A DNA stretch of 64,000 nt from Microcella alkalica. Its GTDB lineage: Bacteria > Actinomycetota > Actinomycetes > Actinomycetales > Microbacteriaceae. Below are positions 27,561 to 36,488 of this stretch, piece after piece. The position numbers were made by a program, and so were the translations under genes. Each line of letters opens with the position of its first letter. Positions within the stretch are counted from its first letter, which is position 1. The stretch covers positions 372,001 through 436,000 of the forward strand of contig NZ_JABUKC010000003.1 of NCBI RefSeq assembly GCF_014595885.1. The letters run 5' to 3'. The notes beneath the pieces are model-generated. The model saw only the letters and a list, made by a program, of their open reading frames with translations, was not told the origin of the DNA and ran no database searches.

Positions 27561-29720
27561 CTAGCGGCGTGCCGCCTTCGCCGCCACGAGGTCTTTCTCG
27601 TCGATCGGGCGCAGGCCGCGCGCGGCCTGGTCGGCGTAGTAGGCGCGCGCCTCCTCCTGACGCTCGCGCTCGACGCCGGTCGCGATCTCGGCGCGGATGT
27701 GCTCGTCGCGCAGGCCGAACGCCTCGGTCAGGGCGAGGGCGTGCGGGCGCAGGCGCGGCAGCAGTCGACCGTCGATGTACTCGGTGATGGCCTGGGCGCG
27801 CTGGCTCGAGAGCCGGCCGTGGATGAGGTACCAGGCGAGGTTCTTCTCGATGAGCGTGAAGCCGAACAGGTCGCGCAGCCACGTCAGCACCTGCTTCGTG
27901 CCAGCGTCGGCGACGTCGTCGAGGGCGTCGGTGAAGGCCTCCCACTGCAGCAGCTCGCCGTGGGCGCGGGCGGCCTCGATGAGCTCGTTCTGGTGCCGGT
28001 TGAACAGGGCCGCCGCGTCAGCCTTGGGCAGCTTCGAGGCGGGGCGCAGGCGGGCGGCGAGCTCGGCGACCATCGTCTCGACGCGGTCCGTGAGCAGCTG
28101 GCGCTGCGCCTCGGTGCCGCGCACGTAGCCGACCGAGCGGGCGGTCGAGCCGAAGTCGGCCACGGCCTGGGCGAGCCGACGCAGGCCCGAGCGGTTCACG
28201 GCGGCCTCGCCGACCTGGTCGACCATGTAGGCGGCAAGCGCCCCCGCGTCGGCCTTCGCGAAGCGGCGCGAGTAGTCGGTCAGCAGGCGCTTGGCGACGA
28301 GCTGCAGCAGCACGTTGTTGTCGCCCTCGAAGGTGGCGTAGACGTCGAGGTCGGCGCGCAGCTGCACGAGGCGGTTCTCGGCGAGGAAGCCCTGGCCGCC
28401 GCACGCCTCGCGCGCCTCCTGGATGATGTCGAGCGCGTTCCAGGTGCTCAGCGGCTTGAGGGCCGCGGCGAGGGTCTCCAGATCCTCCCGGTCGGCGTCG
28501 GTGTCGGCGGCGCCGGAGAACACGGCATCGAACTTCTCCAGGAACACCTCGTGCGCGAACGACATCGCGTAGGTCTGCGCCAGGCGCGGCAGCAGGCGGC
28601 GCTGGTGGCGCTGGTAGTCCAGGAGCACGACCTCGTCGTCGGTCGCGGCCGTGAACTGGCGGCGCTCGCTGCCGTAGCGGATCGCGATCGTTAGGGCGAG
28701 CTTGCTCGCGACGGTGCAGGCGCCGTCGAGCGAGACGCGGCCCTGCACGAGGGTGCCGAGCATGGTGAAGAAGCGGCGGCCGGGGCTCGCGATGGGCGAG
28801 GTGTAGACGCCCTCGGCGTCGACGTGGCCGTAGCGGTCGAGCAGGTTCTCGCGCGGTACACGCACGTTCGTGAAGTGCAGGCGGCCGTTGTCGATGCCGT
28901 TGAGCCCGCCCTTCAGACCGTCGTCGTTGCCGCCCACGCCCGGCAGGAAGGCCCCCTGCTCGTCGCGGATCGGCACGTAGATCGCGTGCACGCCGTGGTT
29001 GACGCCGCGGGTGATGAGCTGGGCGAACACGACGGCCGCCTTCGCGTGCAGGGCGGCGTTGCCCAGGTAGTCCTTCCACGCGGCGCGGAACGGGGTGTGG
29101 ATGACCCACTCGTCGGTCGCGGGGTCGAAGGTCGCCGTCGTGCCGACCGCCGAGACGTCGGAGCCGTGCCCGGTCTCGGTCATCGCGAAGGCGCCCGGCA
29201 CCTCGAGGCTGAGCGCCGGCGGCAGCAGCTGCTGGTGGTGGCGCTCGGTGCCGAGGTGCTGGATCGCTGCGGCGAAGAGCCCCCACTGCACGCCCGACTT
29301 GATCTGCATGCTCGGGTCGCCGAGCACGAGCTCTTCGAAGCTGGCGATGTTGCCGCCGTTGTCCTCGTCGCCGCCGACCGACTTCGGGAAGGCGCGGTGC
29401 ACCGAGCCGGCCTCGACGAGCAGCTTCAGCTGGCCGAGCACGCGCTCGCGGTGGGCATCCTTGCCGAGCTCGGGGTCGCGCTGGAACTCGGGGCGCGCCA
29501 TGAGCTCACGAGCGTGCAGGCGGGCCTCCGCCCAACGCCCGAGCAGCTGGCGGCCGAGGCTCTCGACGTCGACCTGCACGGCCTCGGGCTCGGGAGCGGC
29601 GGGCGAGGCGGGCAGCGCGGTCGCAGCGGCGGCACCCGGGCTGGCGGGTGCCGCGGCGGCGGCTGCAGCGGTCACGTCGGTGGTGGTGTCGGCGTTCGTG
29701 GCGTCGGCGAGCTTCGTCAT
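27561..29720 (-). CDS. Acyl-CoA oxidase/dehydrogenase family protein
   Basis: The 719-residue protein follows the peroxisomal-type acyl-CoA oxidase plan: N-terminal helical region (SVHRAFPKSVGGDEDNGGN), FAD-binding middle (GAFAMTETGHGSDVSAVGT, about residue 190), and an EARE ACGGQGF segment with two C-terminal helical domains (FEGDNNVLLQLVAKRLL). It probably oxidises long-chain acyl-CoA. The first 45 residues are an Ala/Thr/Pro-rich, low-complexity leader. I use ATG 29720 (MTKLADATN), with GAGGGG 6 nt upstream. TAGCGT at 29792-29797 (minus strand) could be its -10. Confidence 0.9.
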   Translation of the reverse strand: MTKLADATNADTTTDVTAAAAAAAPASPGAAAATALPASPAAPEPEAVQVDVESLGRQLLGRWAEARLHARELMARPEFQRDPELGKDAHRERVLGQLKLLVEAGSVHRAFPKSVGGDEDNGGNIASFEELVLGDPSMQIKSGVQWGLFAAAIQHLGTERHHQQLLPPALSLEVPGAFAMTETGHGSDVSAVGTTATFDPATDEWVIHTPFRAAWKDYLGNAALHAKAAVVFAQLITRGVNHGVHAIYVPIRDEQGAFLPGVGGNDDGLKGGLNGIDNGRLHFTNVRVPRENLLDRYGHVDAEGVYTSPIASPGRRFFTMLGTLVQGRVSLDGACTVASKLALTIAIRYGSERRQFTAATDDEVVLLDYQRHQRRLLPRLAQTYAMSFAHEVFLEKFDAVFSGAADTDADREDLETLAAALKPLSTWNALDIIQEAREACGGQGFLAENRLVQLRADLDVYATFEGDNNVLLQLVAKRLLTDYSRRFAKADAGALAAYMVDQVGEAAVNRSGLRRLAQAVADFGSTARSVGYVRGTEAQRQLLTDRVETMVAELAARLRPASKLPKADAAALFNRHQNELIEAARAHGELLQWEAFTDALDDVADAGTKQVLTWLRDLFGFTLIEKNLAWYLIHGRLSSQRAQAITEYIDGRLLPRLRPHALALTEAFGLRDEHIRAEIATGVERERQEEARAYYADQAARGLRPIDEKDLVAAKAARR

Positions 29721-29820
29721 GAGTGTCCCCTCGTTGGAGCCGGAGCGGGGCATCCGCCTCAGCGCACGACGGCGCGAGCGAGCCCGAGGTCACGCTAGGC
29801 CTCGGTGCGCGCGGGCGTCG

Positions 29821-29845
29821 GGTTCGTCGTGCCCTCGCACGAACC
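29821..29845. promoter_or_regulatory. Inverted repeat GGTTCGT/ACGAACC upstream of acyl-CoA oxidase
   Basis: GGTTCGT (29821-29827) and ACGAACC (29839-29845) are separated by 11 bp, just upstream of the putative acyl-CoA oxidase promoter. It could bind a repressor of fatty-acid genes; the regulator is unknown. Confidence 0.35.
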
Positions 29846-29941
29846 GGGGGCGGATGCTCGGCGCGGCTTTTGGAGGAATCACTGCGTTGCTGAGCGCCTG
29901 CATGGTGGAGACCCTCGCAGTCAAGGTGTTCGCTGTGCGCG

Positions 29942-29959
29942 GATACCCCTGGGGGTATC
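29942..29959. promoter_or_regulatory. CsoR/CstR-type operator before thioredoxin
   Basis: GATACCCC-TG-GGGGTATC is a perfect palindrome 25 bp before the thioredoxin ATG. Palindromes of the ATACCC...GGGTAT kind are the known sites of the CsoR family, whose members sense copper or persulfide. No csoR gene is in the window. Confidence 0.65.
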
Positions 29960-29984
29960 TGCGCTCGTGTGCGACCATGGAGGC

Positions 29985-30365
29985 ATGGCAACCATCGACC
30001 TCACCGCAGCCGACTTCGAGCAGACCGTCACCGCGCCCGGCATCACCCTCGTCGACTTCTGGGCCGAGTGGTGCGGCCCCTGCCGGCAGTTCGCGCCCGT
30101 CTACGACCGCGCGAGCGAGCAGCACCCCGACGTCACCTTCGGCAAGGTCGACACCGAGGCCGAGCAGCAGCTCGCCGCCGCGGCGAACATCCGCAGCATC
30201 CCGACGCTCATGGCGTTCCGCGACGGCATCCTCGTCTTCGCGCAGCCCGGCGCCCTGCCCGGCCCCGCACTCGAGCAGGTCATCACCGCGGTGAAGGGGC
30301 TCGACATGGACGAGGTGCGCGCGAAGGTCGAGGCCGCGCAGGCCGAGGCCGGGCGCGGGCAGTAG
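29985..30365 (+). CDS. trxA: Thioredoxin
   Basis: The 126-residue protein has the classic LVDFWAEWCGPCRQFAPVY active site (Cys30, Cys33) and cis-Pro IRSIPTLMAF. A 20-residue Glu/Ala-rich tail (DEVRAKVEAAQAEAGRGQ) extends beyond the usual end, a feature of a recurring actinobacterial subgroup. It starts at ATG 29985, preceded by TGGAGGC. The CsoR-like palindrome upstream suggests induction by copper or reactive sulfur, in line with the rhodanese and glutaredoxin-like genes 4 kb away. Confidence 0.95.
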   Translation: MATIDLTAADFEQTVTAPGITLVDFWAEWCGPCRQFAPVYDRASEQHPDVTFGKVDTEAEQQLAAAANIRSIPTLMAFRDGILVFAQPGALPGPALEQVITAVKGLDMDEVRAKVEAAQAEAGRGQ

Positions 30366-30371
30366 CCGGGC

Positions 30372-31097
30372 TCAGAGTTCGGGCTCGCCCAGCTCTGCGC
30401 GCGAGCGGAACACCCGCCTGACCTTCTCGACGACGCCGTGCGCGGGCGGCTCGTTGTAGACGCCGGCGTATTCCTGGCCGGACATGCGCTGGATCTCGGC
30501 CATGATCGCGTCGGTCGCCTGTCGTCGCGCTCGACCCGACGTGGCCGGCCCGAAGCCGCTGAGGTCGATCGGGTCGCCGAACTCCACCCGGAAGCGCACG
30601 ATGCGCAGGCGCTTCGACCCGACCGGCTGGAGGTGCTGCGTGCCGGTGAGCGCGACCGGCACGACGGGCACGCCCGCGGTGAGCGCCAGCCAGGCGACGC
30701 CCGTCTTGCCGCGGTAGAGGCGACCGTCGCGCGAGCGCGTTCCCTCCGGGTAGATCGAGAACGGCTGGCCCGCCTGCAGGCGGGCCAGACCGGCGTCGAG
30801 CGCATCCTGAGCAGCCTGGCCGGCGCCTCGCTCGACCGGGATGGCGCCGACGCCGGTGAAGAAGGCGCGCGAGATCGCACCCTTCAGGCCCGTGCCGGTG
30901 AAGTAGTCGGACTTCGCCAGGAAGCTCACCGGTCGCCTGGCGAGGAGGCTGATGACGACGCTGTCGATGAACGACAGGTGGTTGCTCGCGACGACAACAC
31001 CGCCGGTCTTGGGCATCCTGCGACGCCCGATGACGACGGGCCGGAAGACGAGTCGCACGATCGGGGTCAGCACGATGCGGGCGAGCAGGTTCAGCAC
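30372..31097 (-). CDS. 1-acyl-sn-glycerol-3-phosphate acyltransferase family (PlsC)
   Basis: The 241-residue membrane-associated protein has the HX4D catalytic motif in ASNHLSFID and the glycerol-phosphate-binding YPEGTRSRDG, with VPVVPVALTGT near the end of the domain. It probably acylates lysophosphatidic acid in phospholipid synthesis. GTG start at 31097 with CAGGAT 6 nt upstream, so it may be leaderless. It ends 6 bp from the convergent thioredoxin gene. Confidence 0.92.
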   Translation of the reverse strand: MLNLLARIVLTPIVRLVFRPVVIGRRRMPKTGGVVVASNHLSFIDSVVISLLARRPVSFLAKSDYFTGTGLKGAISRAFFTGVGAIPVERGAGQAAQDALDAGLARLQAGQPFSIYPEGTRSRDGRLYRGKTGVAWLALTAGVPVVPVALTGTQHLQPVGSKRLRIVRFRVEFGDPIDLSGFGPATSGRARRQATDAIMAEIQRMSGQEYAGVYNEPPAHGVVEKVRRVFRSRAELGEPEL

Positions 31098-31103
31098 CGG
31101 GTC

Positions 31104-31109
31104 ATCCTG
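31104..31109 (-). promoter_or_regulatory. Possible -10 box for leaderless plsC-like transcript
   Basis: On the minus strand CAGGAT is followed by GACCCG and the GTG at 31097. The first base deviates from TANNNT. Confidence 0.4.
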
Positions 31110-31118
31110 CCAGTCGAG

Positions 31119-31736
31119 TCATGCCGATGGCGGCATGCCGCGCTCGCGCGTCGTAGGCGGCGGAGCTGACGGCCGCCAGCGGTAGAGCACGTGTGGGCGC
31201 AGCGCGCTGCCCTCCGGCACGTTCGGATGCTCGAAGTCGCTGTCAGCGTCGCGCACCATGCCGATGCGGCGCATGACGGCCGCCGAGCGCGCGTTGCTCG
31301 TCGCCGTGAACGACAGCACCTCGTCGACTCCGAAGCGCGGAGCCGCGTCAAGCACCCGGCGTGCCGCTGTCGTCGCAGCGCCGCGCCCCCAGGCCCAGCG
31401 GGCGAGCCGCCAGCCGATCTCGACGGCGGGCGTGAACGGCGCGTCGAAGGTCGCCGTCGAGAGGCCGACGAACCCCGCGAACCGCCCGTCGACCTCGAGC
31501 GCCCAGAGCCCGAAGCCGTGGCGATGGTGGTGGGCGACGATGCGATCGATCATGGCGTCGCTCTGCGCGGGCGAGAGCGGTGCCGGGAAGTGCCGCATCA
31601 CCTCGGCGTCGGCGTTGAGCGCCGCGAAGGGCGCGCGGTCGGCGTCGCGCCACGCGCGGAGCCGCACGAGGTCACCGGCCGCGCCGGCGATCGCCGCGGC
31701 GGGCTCGGCGTGAAGCGCGGCCTCAGTACCGGTCAT
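31119..31736 (-). CDS. GNAT-family N-acetyltransferase, RimJ type
   Basis: The 205-residue protein has the GNAT fold of the ribosomal-protein/N-acetyltransferase 3 type: LVRLRAWRDADRAPFAALN, GWRLARWAWGRGAATTAAR (acetyl-CoA loop) and SFTATSNARSAAVMRRIGM. The substrate is unknown. Its start overlaps the end of recQ by 14 bp, so it is translated from the recQ message. The tail is Pro/Thr-rich. Confidence 0.88.
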   Translation of the reverse strand: MTGTEAALHAEPAAAIAGAAGDLVRLRAWRDADRAPFAALNADAEVMRHFPAPLSPAQSDAMIDRIVAHHHRHGFGLWALEVDGRFAGFVGLSTATFDAPFTPAVEIGWRLARWAWGRGAATTAARRVLDAAPRFGVDEVLSFTATSNARSAAVMRRIGMVRDADSDFEHPNVPEGSALRPHVLYRWRPSAPPPTTRERGMPPSA

Positions 31737-33720
31737 CGGGTGGGGGCGGGAAGTACTCGTCGTCGGGCGGCACGTCGTCGACGGGGATGTCGTCGACGGG
31801 GAAGCCGGCGGCGGGGCTCTCGTGGAACGTCGGCGCAGCGGAGACGGCGGCGCGCGCGGGGGCGCTGCCCGCTCCGGTCGGCGCCTCCTCCCCCCGCACG
31901 ATCGCGAGCACGGCCTCGCCGAACTGGTCGAGCTTCTTCGCGCCCACGCCGCTGATCTGGCCGAGCTCGTCGAGCGTGCGCGGCTCGGTCAGGGCGATGC
32001 CGCGCAGGGTGGCGTCGCCGAAGACGATGTAGGCGGGTGCGCCGAGCTCGCGCGCGGTCGCGGCGCGCCACGAGCGCAGCCGCTCGAACAGGGGCGAGGC
32101 GGTCGCGGGCAGATCGCTCGGCGCGCTGCGCTTCGAGGCCCGGGTGGGCCGTGCGACCTCGCGCCGCAGCCGCACCTCGCGTCGGCCGGAGAGCACCTCG
32201 GCGCTGCCCGCCGTGATGACGAGCGTGCCGTACCCGTCGCCGTGCACCGCGAGCAGGCCCTGGGCCAGCAGCTGGCGCACGACGCCCCGCCACTCCTGCT
32301 CGCTGAGCTCGGTGCCGATGCCGAAGGTCGCGAGGTCGGCGTGGCCGAGCTGCTCGACGCGCGGCGTTCGCTTGCCGAGCAGGATGTCGATGAGCTGCCC
32401 GGCGCCGTAGCGCTGGCGCCGTTCGCGCTCGAGGCGCACGATCGTGGAGAGCAGCTTCTGCGCCGGCACGGTGCCATCGAAGCTCTCCGGCGGGGCGAGG
32501 CACGTGTCGCAGTTGCCGCACGGCTGCGACTGCTGCCCGAAGTACGCCAGCAGCTGCACGCGGCGGCACTCGACGGTCTCGCACAGCGCGAGCATCGCAT
32601 CCAGCAGCTGCCCCATGCGGCGCTTGTAGGCGGCGTTGCCCTCGGAGCGGTCGATCATCTGCCGCTGCTGCACGACATCCTGCAGGCCGTAGGCCAGCCA
32701 CGCCGTCGACGGCAGCCCATCGCGGCCGGCGCGCCCCGTCTCCTGGTAGTAGCCCTCGACGCTCTTGGGCAGGTCGAGGTGGGCGACGAAGCGCACGTCG
32801 GGCTTGTCGATGCCCATGCCGAACGCGATCGTCGCGACCATGACGACGCCCTCCTCCCGGAGGAAACGCGACTGGTGGTCGGCGCGCGTGCGCGCGTGGA
32901 GACCCGCGTGGTACGGCAGGGCGGGGATGCCGTGCTCGACGAGTGCCGCCGCGGTCTTCTCGACGGATGCCCGCGACAGGCAGTAGACGATGCCCGCGTC
33001 ACCCGGGTGCTCGGTGCGGATCAGCTGCAGCAGCTGCTGCACCGGCTGGTTCTTCGGCTCGATGCGGTATTGGATGTTCGGCCGGTCGAAGCTCGAGACG
33101 AAGGTGCGCGCCTGCTCGAGCTGCAGGCGCTGGGTGATCTCGGCCGCCGTCGCCGCCGTCGCCGTGGCGGTGAGGGCGATGCGCGGCACGCTCGGCCAGC
33201 GCTCGTGCAGCATCGACAGCGCGAGGTAGTCGGGCCGGAAGTCGTGGCCCCACTGCGAGACGCAGTGCGCCTCGTCGATCGCGAAGAGCGACACACGCAG
33301 CCGGTCGAGGAGCTCACCCGTCGACGGCACGGTGACGCGCTCGGGCGCCATGTAGAGCAGGTCGACCTCGCCCGCGGCGAGGGCGCGCTCGACCTCGCGG
33401 CGCTCGTCGGGCCCCTGGGTAGAGTTGAGGAACGCGGCGCGCACGCCGACCGCCTCGAGGGCATCCACCTGGTCTTTCATGAGGGCGATGAGCGGCGAGA
33501 TGACGACGCCGACGCCCCCGCGCACGAGCGCAGGGATCTGGTAGCAGAGCGACTTGCCACCGCCGGTCGGCATGAGCACGAGCGCGTCGCCGCCCGCGAC
33601 CACGTGGTCGATGATCGCCTGCTGATCGCCGCGGAACGACGGATACCCGAAGACCTCTTCGAGCACGGCCTGCGGAGTGGCGGAGCCGCGGGGGCCAGGT
33701 CGGGTCGCGGTCGTCGTCAC
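31723..33720 (-). CDS. recQ: ATP-dependent DNA helicase RecQ
   Basis: RecQ unwinds DNA 3'-5' in recombination and repair. The 665 residues have Walker A PTGGGKS (51-57), AIDEAHCVSQWGHDFR, ALTATAT, the QETGRAGRDG motif VI, the RecQ-Ct zinc cluster ending CGNCDTC, a winged-helix region, an HRDC domain (about 535-605, ERLRSWRAATARELGAPAY) and a Pro/Asp-rich acidic tail (DDIPVDDVPPDDEYFPP) that could bind SSB or other partners. The GTG at 33720 is 6 nt after TAGCCT, so it is likely leaderless. Confidence 0.96.
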   Translation of the reverse strand: MTTTATRPGPRGSATPQAVLEEVFGYPSFRGDQQAIIDHVVAGGDALVLMPTGGGKSLCYQIPALVRGGVGVVISPLIALMKDQVDALEAVGVRAAFLNSTQGPDERREVERALAAGEVDLLYMAPERVTVPSTGELLDRLRVSLFAIDEAHCVSQWGHDFRPDYLALSMLHERWPSVPRIALTATATAATAAEITQRLQLEQARTFVSSFDRPNIQYRIEPKNQPVQQLLQLIRTEHPGDAGIVYCLSRASVEKTAAALVEHGIPALPYHAGLHARTRADHQSRFLREEGVVMVATIAFGMGIDKPDVRFVAHLDLPKSVEGYYQETGRAGRDGLPSTAWLAYGLQDVVQQRQMIDRSEGNAAYKRRMGQLLDAMLALCETVECRRVQLLAYFGQQSQPCGNCDTCLAPPESFDGTVPAQKLLSTIVRLERERRQRYGAGQLIDILLGKRTPRVEQLGHADLATFGIGTELSEQEWRGVVRQLLAQGLLAVHGDGYGTLVITAGSAEVLSGRREVRLRREVARPTRASKRSAPSDLPATASPLFERLRSWRAATARELGAPAYIVFGDATLRGIALTEPRTLDELGQISGVGAKKLDQFGEAVLAIVRGEEAPTGAGSAPARAAVSAAPTFHESPAAGFPVDDIPVDDVPPDDEYFPPPPDDRY

Positions 33721-33726
33721 CGCTCA

Positions 33727-33732
33727 AGGCTA
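33727..33732 (-). promoter_or_regulatory. -10 box for leaderless recQ transcript
   Basis: On the minus strand TAGCCT is followed by TGAGCG and the GTG at 33720. Confidence 0.6.
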
Positions 33733-33793
33733 ACGGCCGCCCCCGACGCCGGCGGCGCGGGCCGCCTCGCCGTGGAGAGCGCCCGCGCGCGGC

Positions 33794-34363
33794 TCAGATG
33801 TGGATGGCGGGGTCGATCCAGAAGCCGTCGGCGCCCGGCGCGGTGCTCGCGCCGCGATCGAGGGGGCGGGAGACCGCGGGGATGCCCGTCGCGACCGAGT
33901 CGGGCGGGACATCCTTCACCACCAGGGCGAGCGCGCCGATCTGCGAGCGCGCCCCGATCGTGACGGGGCCGAGCACCGTCGCGCCGGCGCCGATGAGCAC
34001 GCCATCGCCGACCGTCGGGTGGCGCTTGCCCTTCTCGAGCGAGCGGCCGCCGAGCGTGACGCCGTGGTACAGCATGACGTCGTCGCCGATCTCGGCCGTC
34101 TCGCCGATGACGACGCCCGTGCCGTGATCGATGAAGAAGCGACGGCCGATGCGCGCCCCCGGGTGGATCTCGATGCCGGTGAGGAACTTCGACCACTGCG
34201 AGACCAGCCGGCCAAGGAGCTTGAAGCCAGCGTTCCAGAGCCGGTGCGCCAGGCGGTGCCACCAGATCGCGTGCAGGCCCGAGGAGGTCAGGAACACCTC
34301 GAGGCCCGACCGCGCGGCGGGGTCGCGCAGTCGGGCCGTGGCGATGTCCTCGCGGATCGGCAT
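33794..34363 (-). CDS. cysE: Serine O-acetyltransferase
   Basis: CysE acetylates serine to O-acetylserine, the substrate of CysK. The 189-residue short form has an N-terminal helical part and a left-handed beta-helix: [37 protein letters not shown] and [19 protein letters not shown]. The ATG follows the cysK TAG with no intervening base, so CysK and CysE, which bind each other in the cysteine synthase complex, are coupled. Confidence 0.95.
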   Translation of the reverse strand: MPIREDIATARLRDPAARSGLEVFLTSSGLHAIWWHRLAHRLWNAGFKLLGRLVSQWSKFLTGIEIHPGARIGRRFFIDHGTGVVIGETAEIGDDVMLYHGVTLGGRSLEKGKRHPTVGDGVLIGAGATVLGPVTIGARSQIGALALVVKDVPPDSVATGIPAVSRPLDRGASTAPGADGFWIDPAIHI

Positions 34364-35299
34364 CTAGGAGCGGAGGTCTTCGTACAGCACGCTCGAGAGG
34401 TAGCGCTCGCCGTAGCTGGCGACGATCACGACGATCGTCTTGCCGGCGTTCTCGGGGCGCTTCGCGAGCTCGACGGCGGCGTGCAGCGTCGCGCCCGACG
34501 AGATGCCGGCGAGGATGCCCTCCTCCTGTGCGGCGCGGCGGGCCATCGCCACGGCCTGGCCGATGTTGACGTCGACGATCTCGTCGTAGATCTCGCGGTC
34601 GAGCACGCCGGGCACGAAGTTGGCGCCGATGCCGGCGATCTTGTGCGGGCCGGGGGCGCCGCCGTTGAGGATAGGGCTCTCCTCCGGCTCGACGCCGAAG
34701 ATCTGCACGCCCGGCTTCTGCTGCTTCAGGTACTGGCCGGTGCCGGTCAGCGTGCCGCCCGTGCCGATGCCGGAGACGAAGATGTCGACGGCGCCGTCGG
34801 TGTCGTTCCAGACTTCGGGGCCGGTGGTGGCGCGGTGGATGGCGGCGTTCGCCTCGTTCTCGAACTGGCGGGCGAGGATGGCGCCGGGGCGCTCGGAGAC
34901 GATCTGCTCGGCGCGCGCGACGGCGCCCTTCATGCCCTCGCTGCCGGGCGTGAGCACGAGCTCGGCGCCGTAGGCCTTGAGCAGCATCTTGCGCTCCTCG
35001 CTCATGGTCTCGGGCATCGTCAGCACGACGTCGTAGCCGCGCGCCGCGCCGATCATCGCCAGCGCGATGCCCGTGTTGCCGCTCGTCGCCTCGACGAGGG
35101 TGCCGCCGGGCTGCAGCTCGCCGCTGGCCTCCGCGGCGTCGACGATCGCGACGCCCAGTCGGTCTTTCACGCTCGAGGAGGGGTTGAAGAACTCGAGCTT
35201 CGCGAGCACCGTGGCGCCGGCGCCGTCGGTGATCGAGTTGAGCTGCACGAGGGGCGTGTTGCCGAACACCTTCGAGATGTCGGAGTAGATGCGGGCCAT
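34364..35299 (-). CDS. cysK: Cysteine synthase A (O-acetylserine sulfhydrylase)
   Basis: CysK uses PLP to replace the acetyl group of O-acetylserine with sulfide. The 311 residues contain NPSSSVKDR with the PLP lysine, EATSGNTGIALAM, GIGTGGTLTGTGQYLK and GISSGATLHAA. The ATG at 35299 has GAGGAG 6 nt upstream. It precedes cysE directly in one operon. Confidence 0.96.
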   Translation of the reverse strand: MARIYSDISKVFGNTPLVQLNSITDGAGATVLAKLEFFNPSSSVKDRLGVAIVDAAEASGELQPGGTLVEATSGNTGIALAMIGAARGYDVVLTMPETMSEERKMLLKAYGAELVLTPGSEGMKGAVARAEQIVSERPGAILARQFENEANAAIHRATTGPEVWNDTDGAVDIFVSGIGTGGTLTGTGQYLKQQKPGVQIFGVEPEESPILNGGAPGPHKIAGIGANFVPGVLDREIYDEIVDVNIGQAVAMARRAAQEEGILAGISSGATLHAAVELAKRPENAGKTIVVIVASYGERYLSSVLYEDLRS

Positions 35300-35479
35300 G
35301 GCGGTCTCCTCAGGGGGAAGTCGTGGTGGGCGACCCGTGCGCGGGCCGGTTCTCAGCGTAGAGCGCGCGGTCAGGATGCTCACTGCGAGCCCTCCGCGCA
35401 CGCGCGCACCCGAGGAAGCAACCCGCGATCGCGGCGCCCGTATTCCCGGGCTCCGACCCTGCTCGCCCCTGCTTGCGGC

Positions 35480-36358
35480 TCAGAGCTCGTCGCCGGGCAC
35501 CGCGAAGGTGTCGCACGAGGTCACGCCGCCCTCGAAGCCGATCGTGAACCAGCGCTGGCGCTGCTCGCTCGACCCGTGGGTCCAGCTCTCGGGCGAGACC
35601 TGGCCGCTCGTCTGCTGCTGGATGCGGTCGTCGCCGATGGCTTCGGCCGCGTCGAGGGCCTGCGCGACCTGCTCACGAGTGATCGGCTCCAGCAGGGCAT
35701 CCGGCCCCTCGGAGGCGGCGCCCGCCCAGGCGCCCCCGAAGCAGTCGGCCTGCAGCTCCAGGCGCACCGCGTCAGAGGTCGGGCCGGTGTCGCCGCGCTG
35801 CGCGGCCTCAAGGGCTCCGGTGAGCTTCTGCATGTGGTGACCCCACTCGTGCGCCACGACGTACATCTCGGCGAGCGGGCCGCCCTCGGCGCCGAAGCGC
35901 GTGCGCAGATCGTCGTAGAAGCCGGTGTCGAGGTAGACCGTCTCGTCGTTCGGGCAGTAGAAGGGGCCGACGGCGCTCGTCGCCTGCCCGCAGCCGGTGC
36001 TGACCGACTCGTCGAAGATGATCGCGCCCGGCCCGCGGTACTGCACGCCGATGTCGGGGGCGGCCTCGATCCAGAACTGCTCGAGCGAGACGGCGGCGCC
36101 GGCGACGCGGCAGTCGACGCTCTCGTTCGCGTCGGCGCCCGTGTCGCACTCGGCGAGCGAGCTGGCCTGCGGTTGCGGGCCGGCGCCGAGCCCGCCGCCC
36201 CCGAGGAGCCCCGTGAGGTCGACGCCGGTGAGCTGGGAGATGACGACGACGGCGATGAGGCCGAGCAGGCCCCCGCCGCCCCCGATCGCGAGACCGCGGC
36301 CCCGCCCGGAGCGTCGGACGCTGCTGCCCGAGATGTCGGCTTCGTCGCGGAAGGTCAT
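35480..36358 (-). CDS. Neutral zinc metallopeptidase, YpfJ family
   Basis: The 292-residue protein has a cytoplasmic Arg-rich start, a single membrane anchor (about residues 25-45, LAIGGGGGLLGLIAVVVISQL), a Gly-rich linker and a zincin domain with HEWGHHM and a downstream Glu ligand in RLELQADCFGGAW. Cys pairs suggest an exported, disulfide-stabilised domain. The family is conserved but its substrates are unknown. TAGATT lies 6 nt before the ATG. Confidence 0.92.
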   Translation of the reverse strand: MTFRDEADISGSSVRRSGRGRGLAIGGGGGLLGLIAVVVISQLTGVDLTGLLGGGGLGAGPQPQASSLAECDTGADANESVDCRVAGAAVSLEQFWIEAAPDIGVQYRGPGAIIFDESVSTGCGQATSAVGPFYCPNDETVYLDTGFYDDLRTRFGAEGGPLAEMYVVAHEWGHHMQKLTGALEAAQRGDTGPTSDAVRLELQADCFGGAWAGAASEGPDALLEPITREQVAQALDAAEAIGDDRIQQQTSGQVSPESWTHGSSEQRQRWFTIGFEGGVTSCDTFAVPGDEL

Positions 36359-36364
36359 GCGCTG

Positions 36365-36370
36365 AATCTA
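36365..36370 (-). promoter_or_regulatory. -10 box for leaderless metallopeptidase transcript
   Basis: On the minus strand TAGATT is followed by CAGCGC and the ATG at 36358. Confidence 0.6.
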
Positions 36371-36425
36371 TGCCGGGCATCCGGTCTCGGGAAAGGGGTT
36401 GAACACAGTCGCGGAGACGACGAAC

Positions 36426-36455
36426 GGGGCGGAGGGCCTGGATGCCCTCCGCCCC
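36426..36455 (-). terminator. Perfect 12-bp hairpin after the nuclease gene
   Basis: GGGGCGGAGGGC (36426-36437) pairs perfectly with 36444-36455 around a 6-nt loop, 33 bp beyond the stop of the secreted nuclease gene. Confidence 0.8.
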
Positions 36456-36488
36456 GCTCGATCAGGGTCGCGTCAGCTCAGTCGAGCG

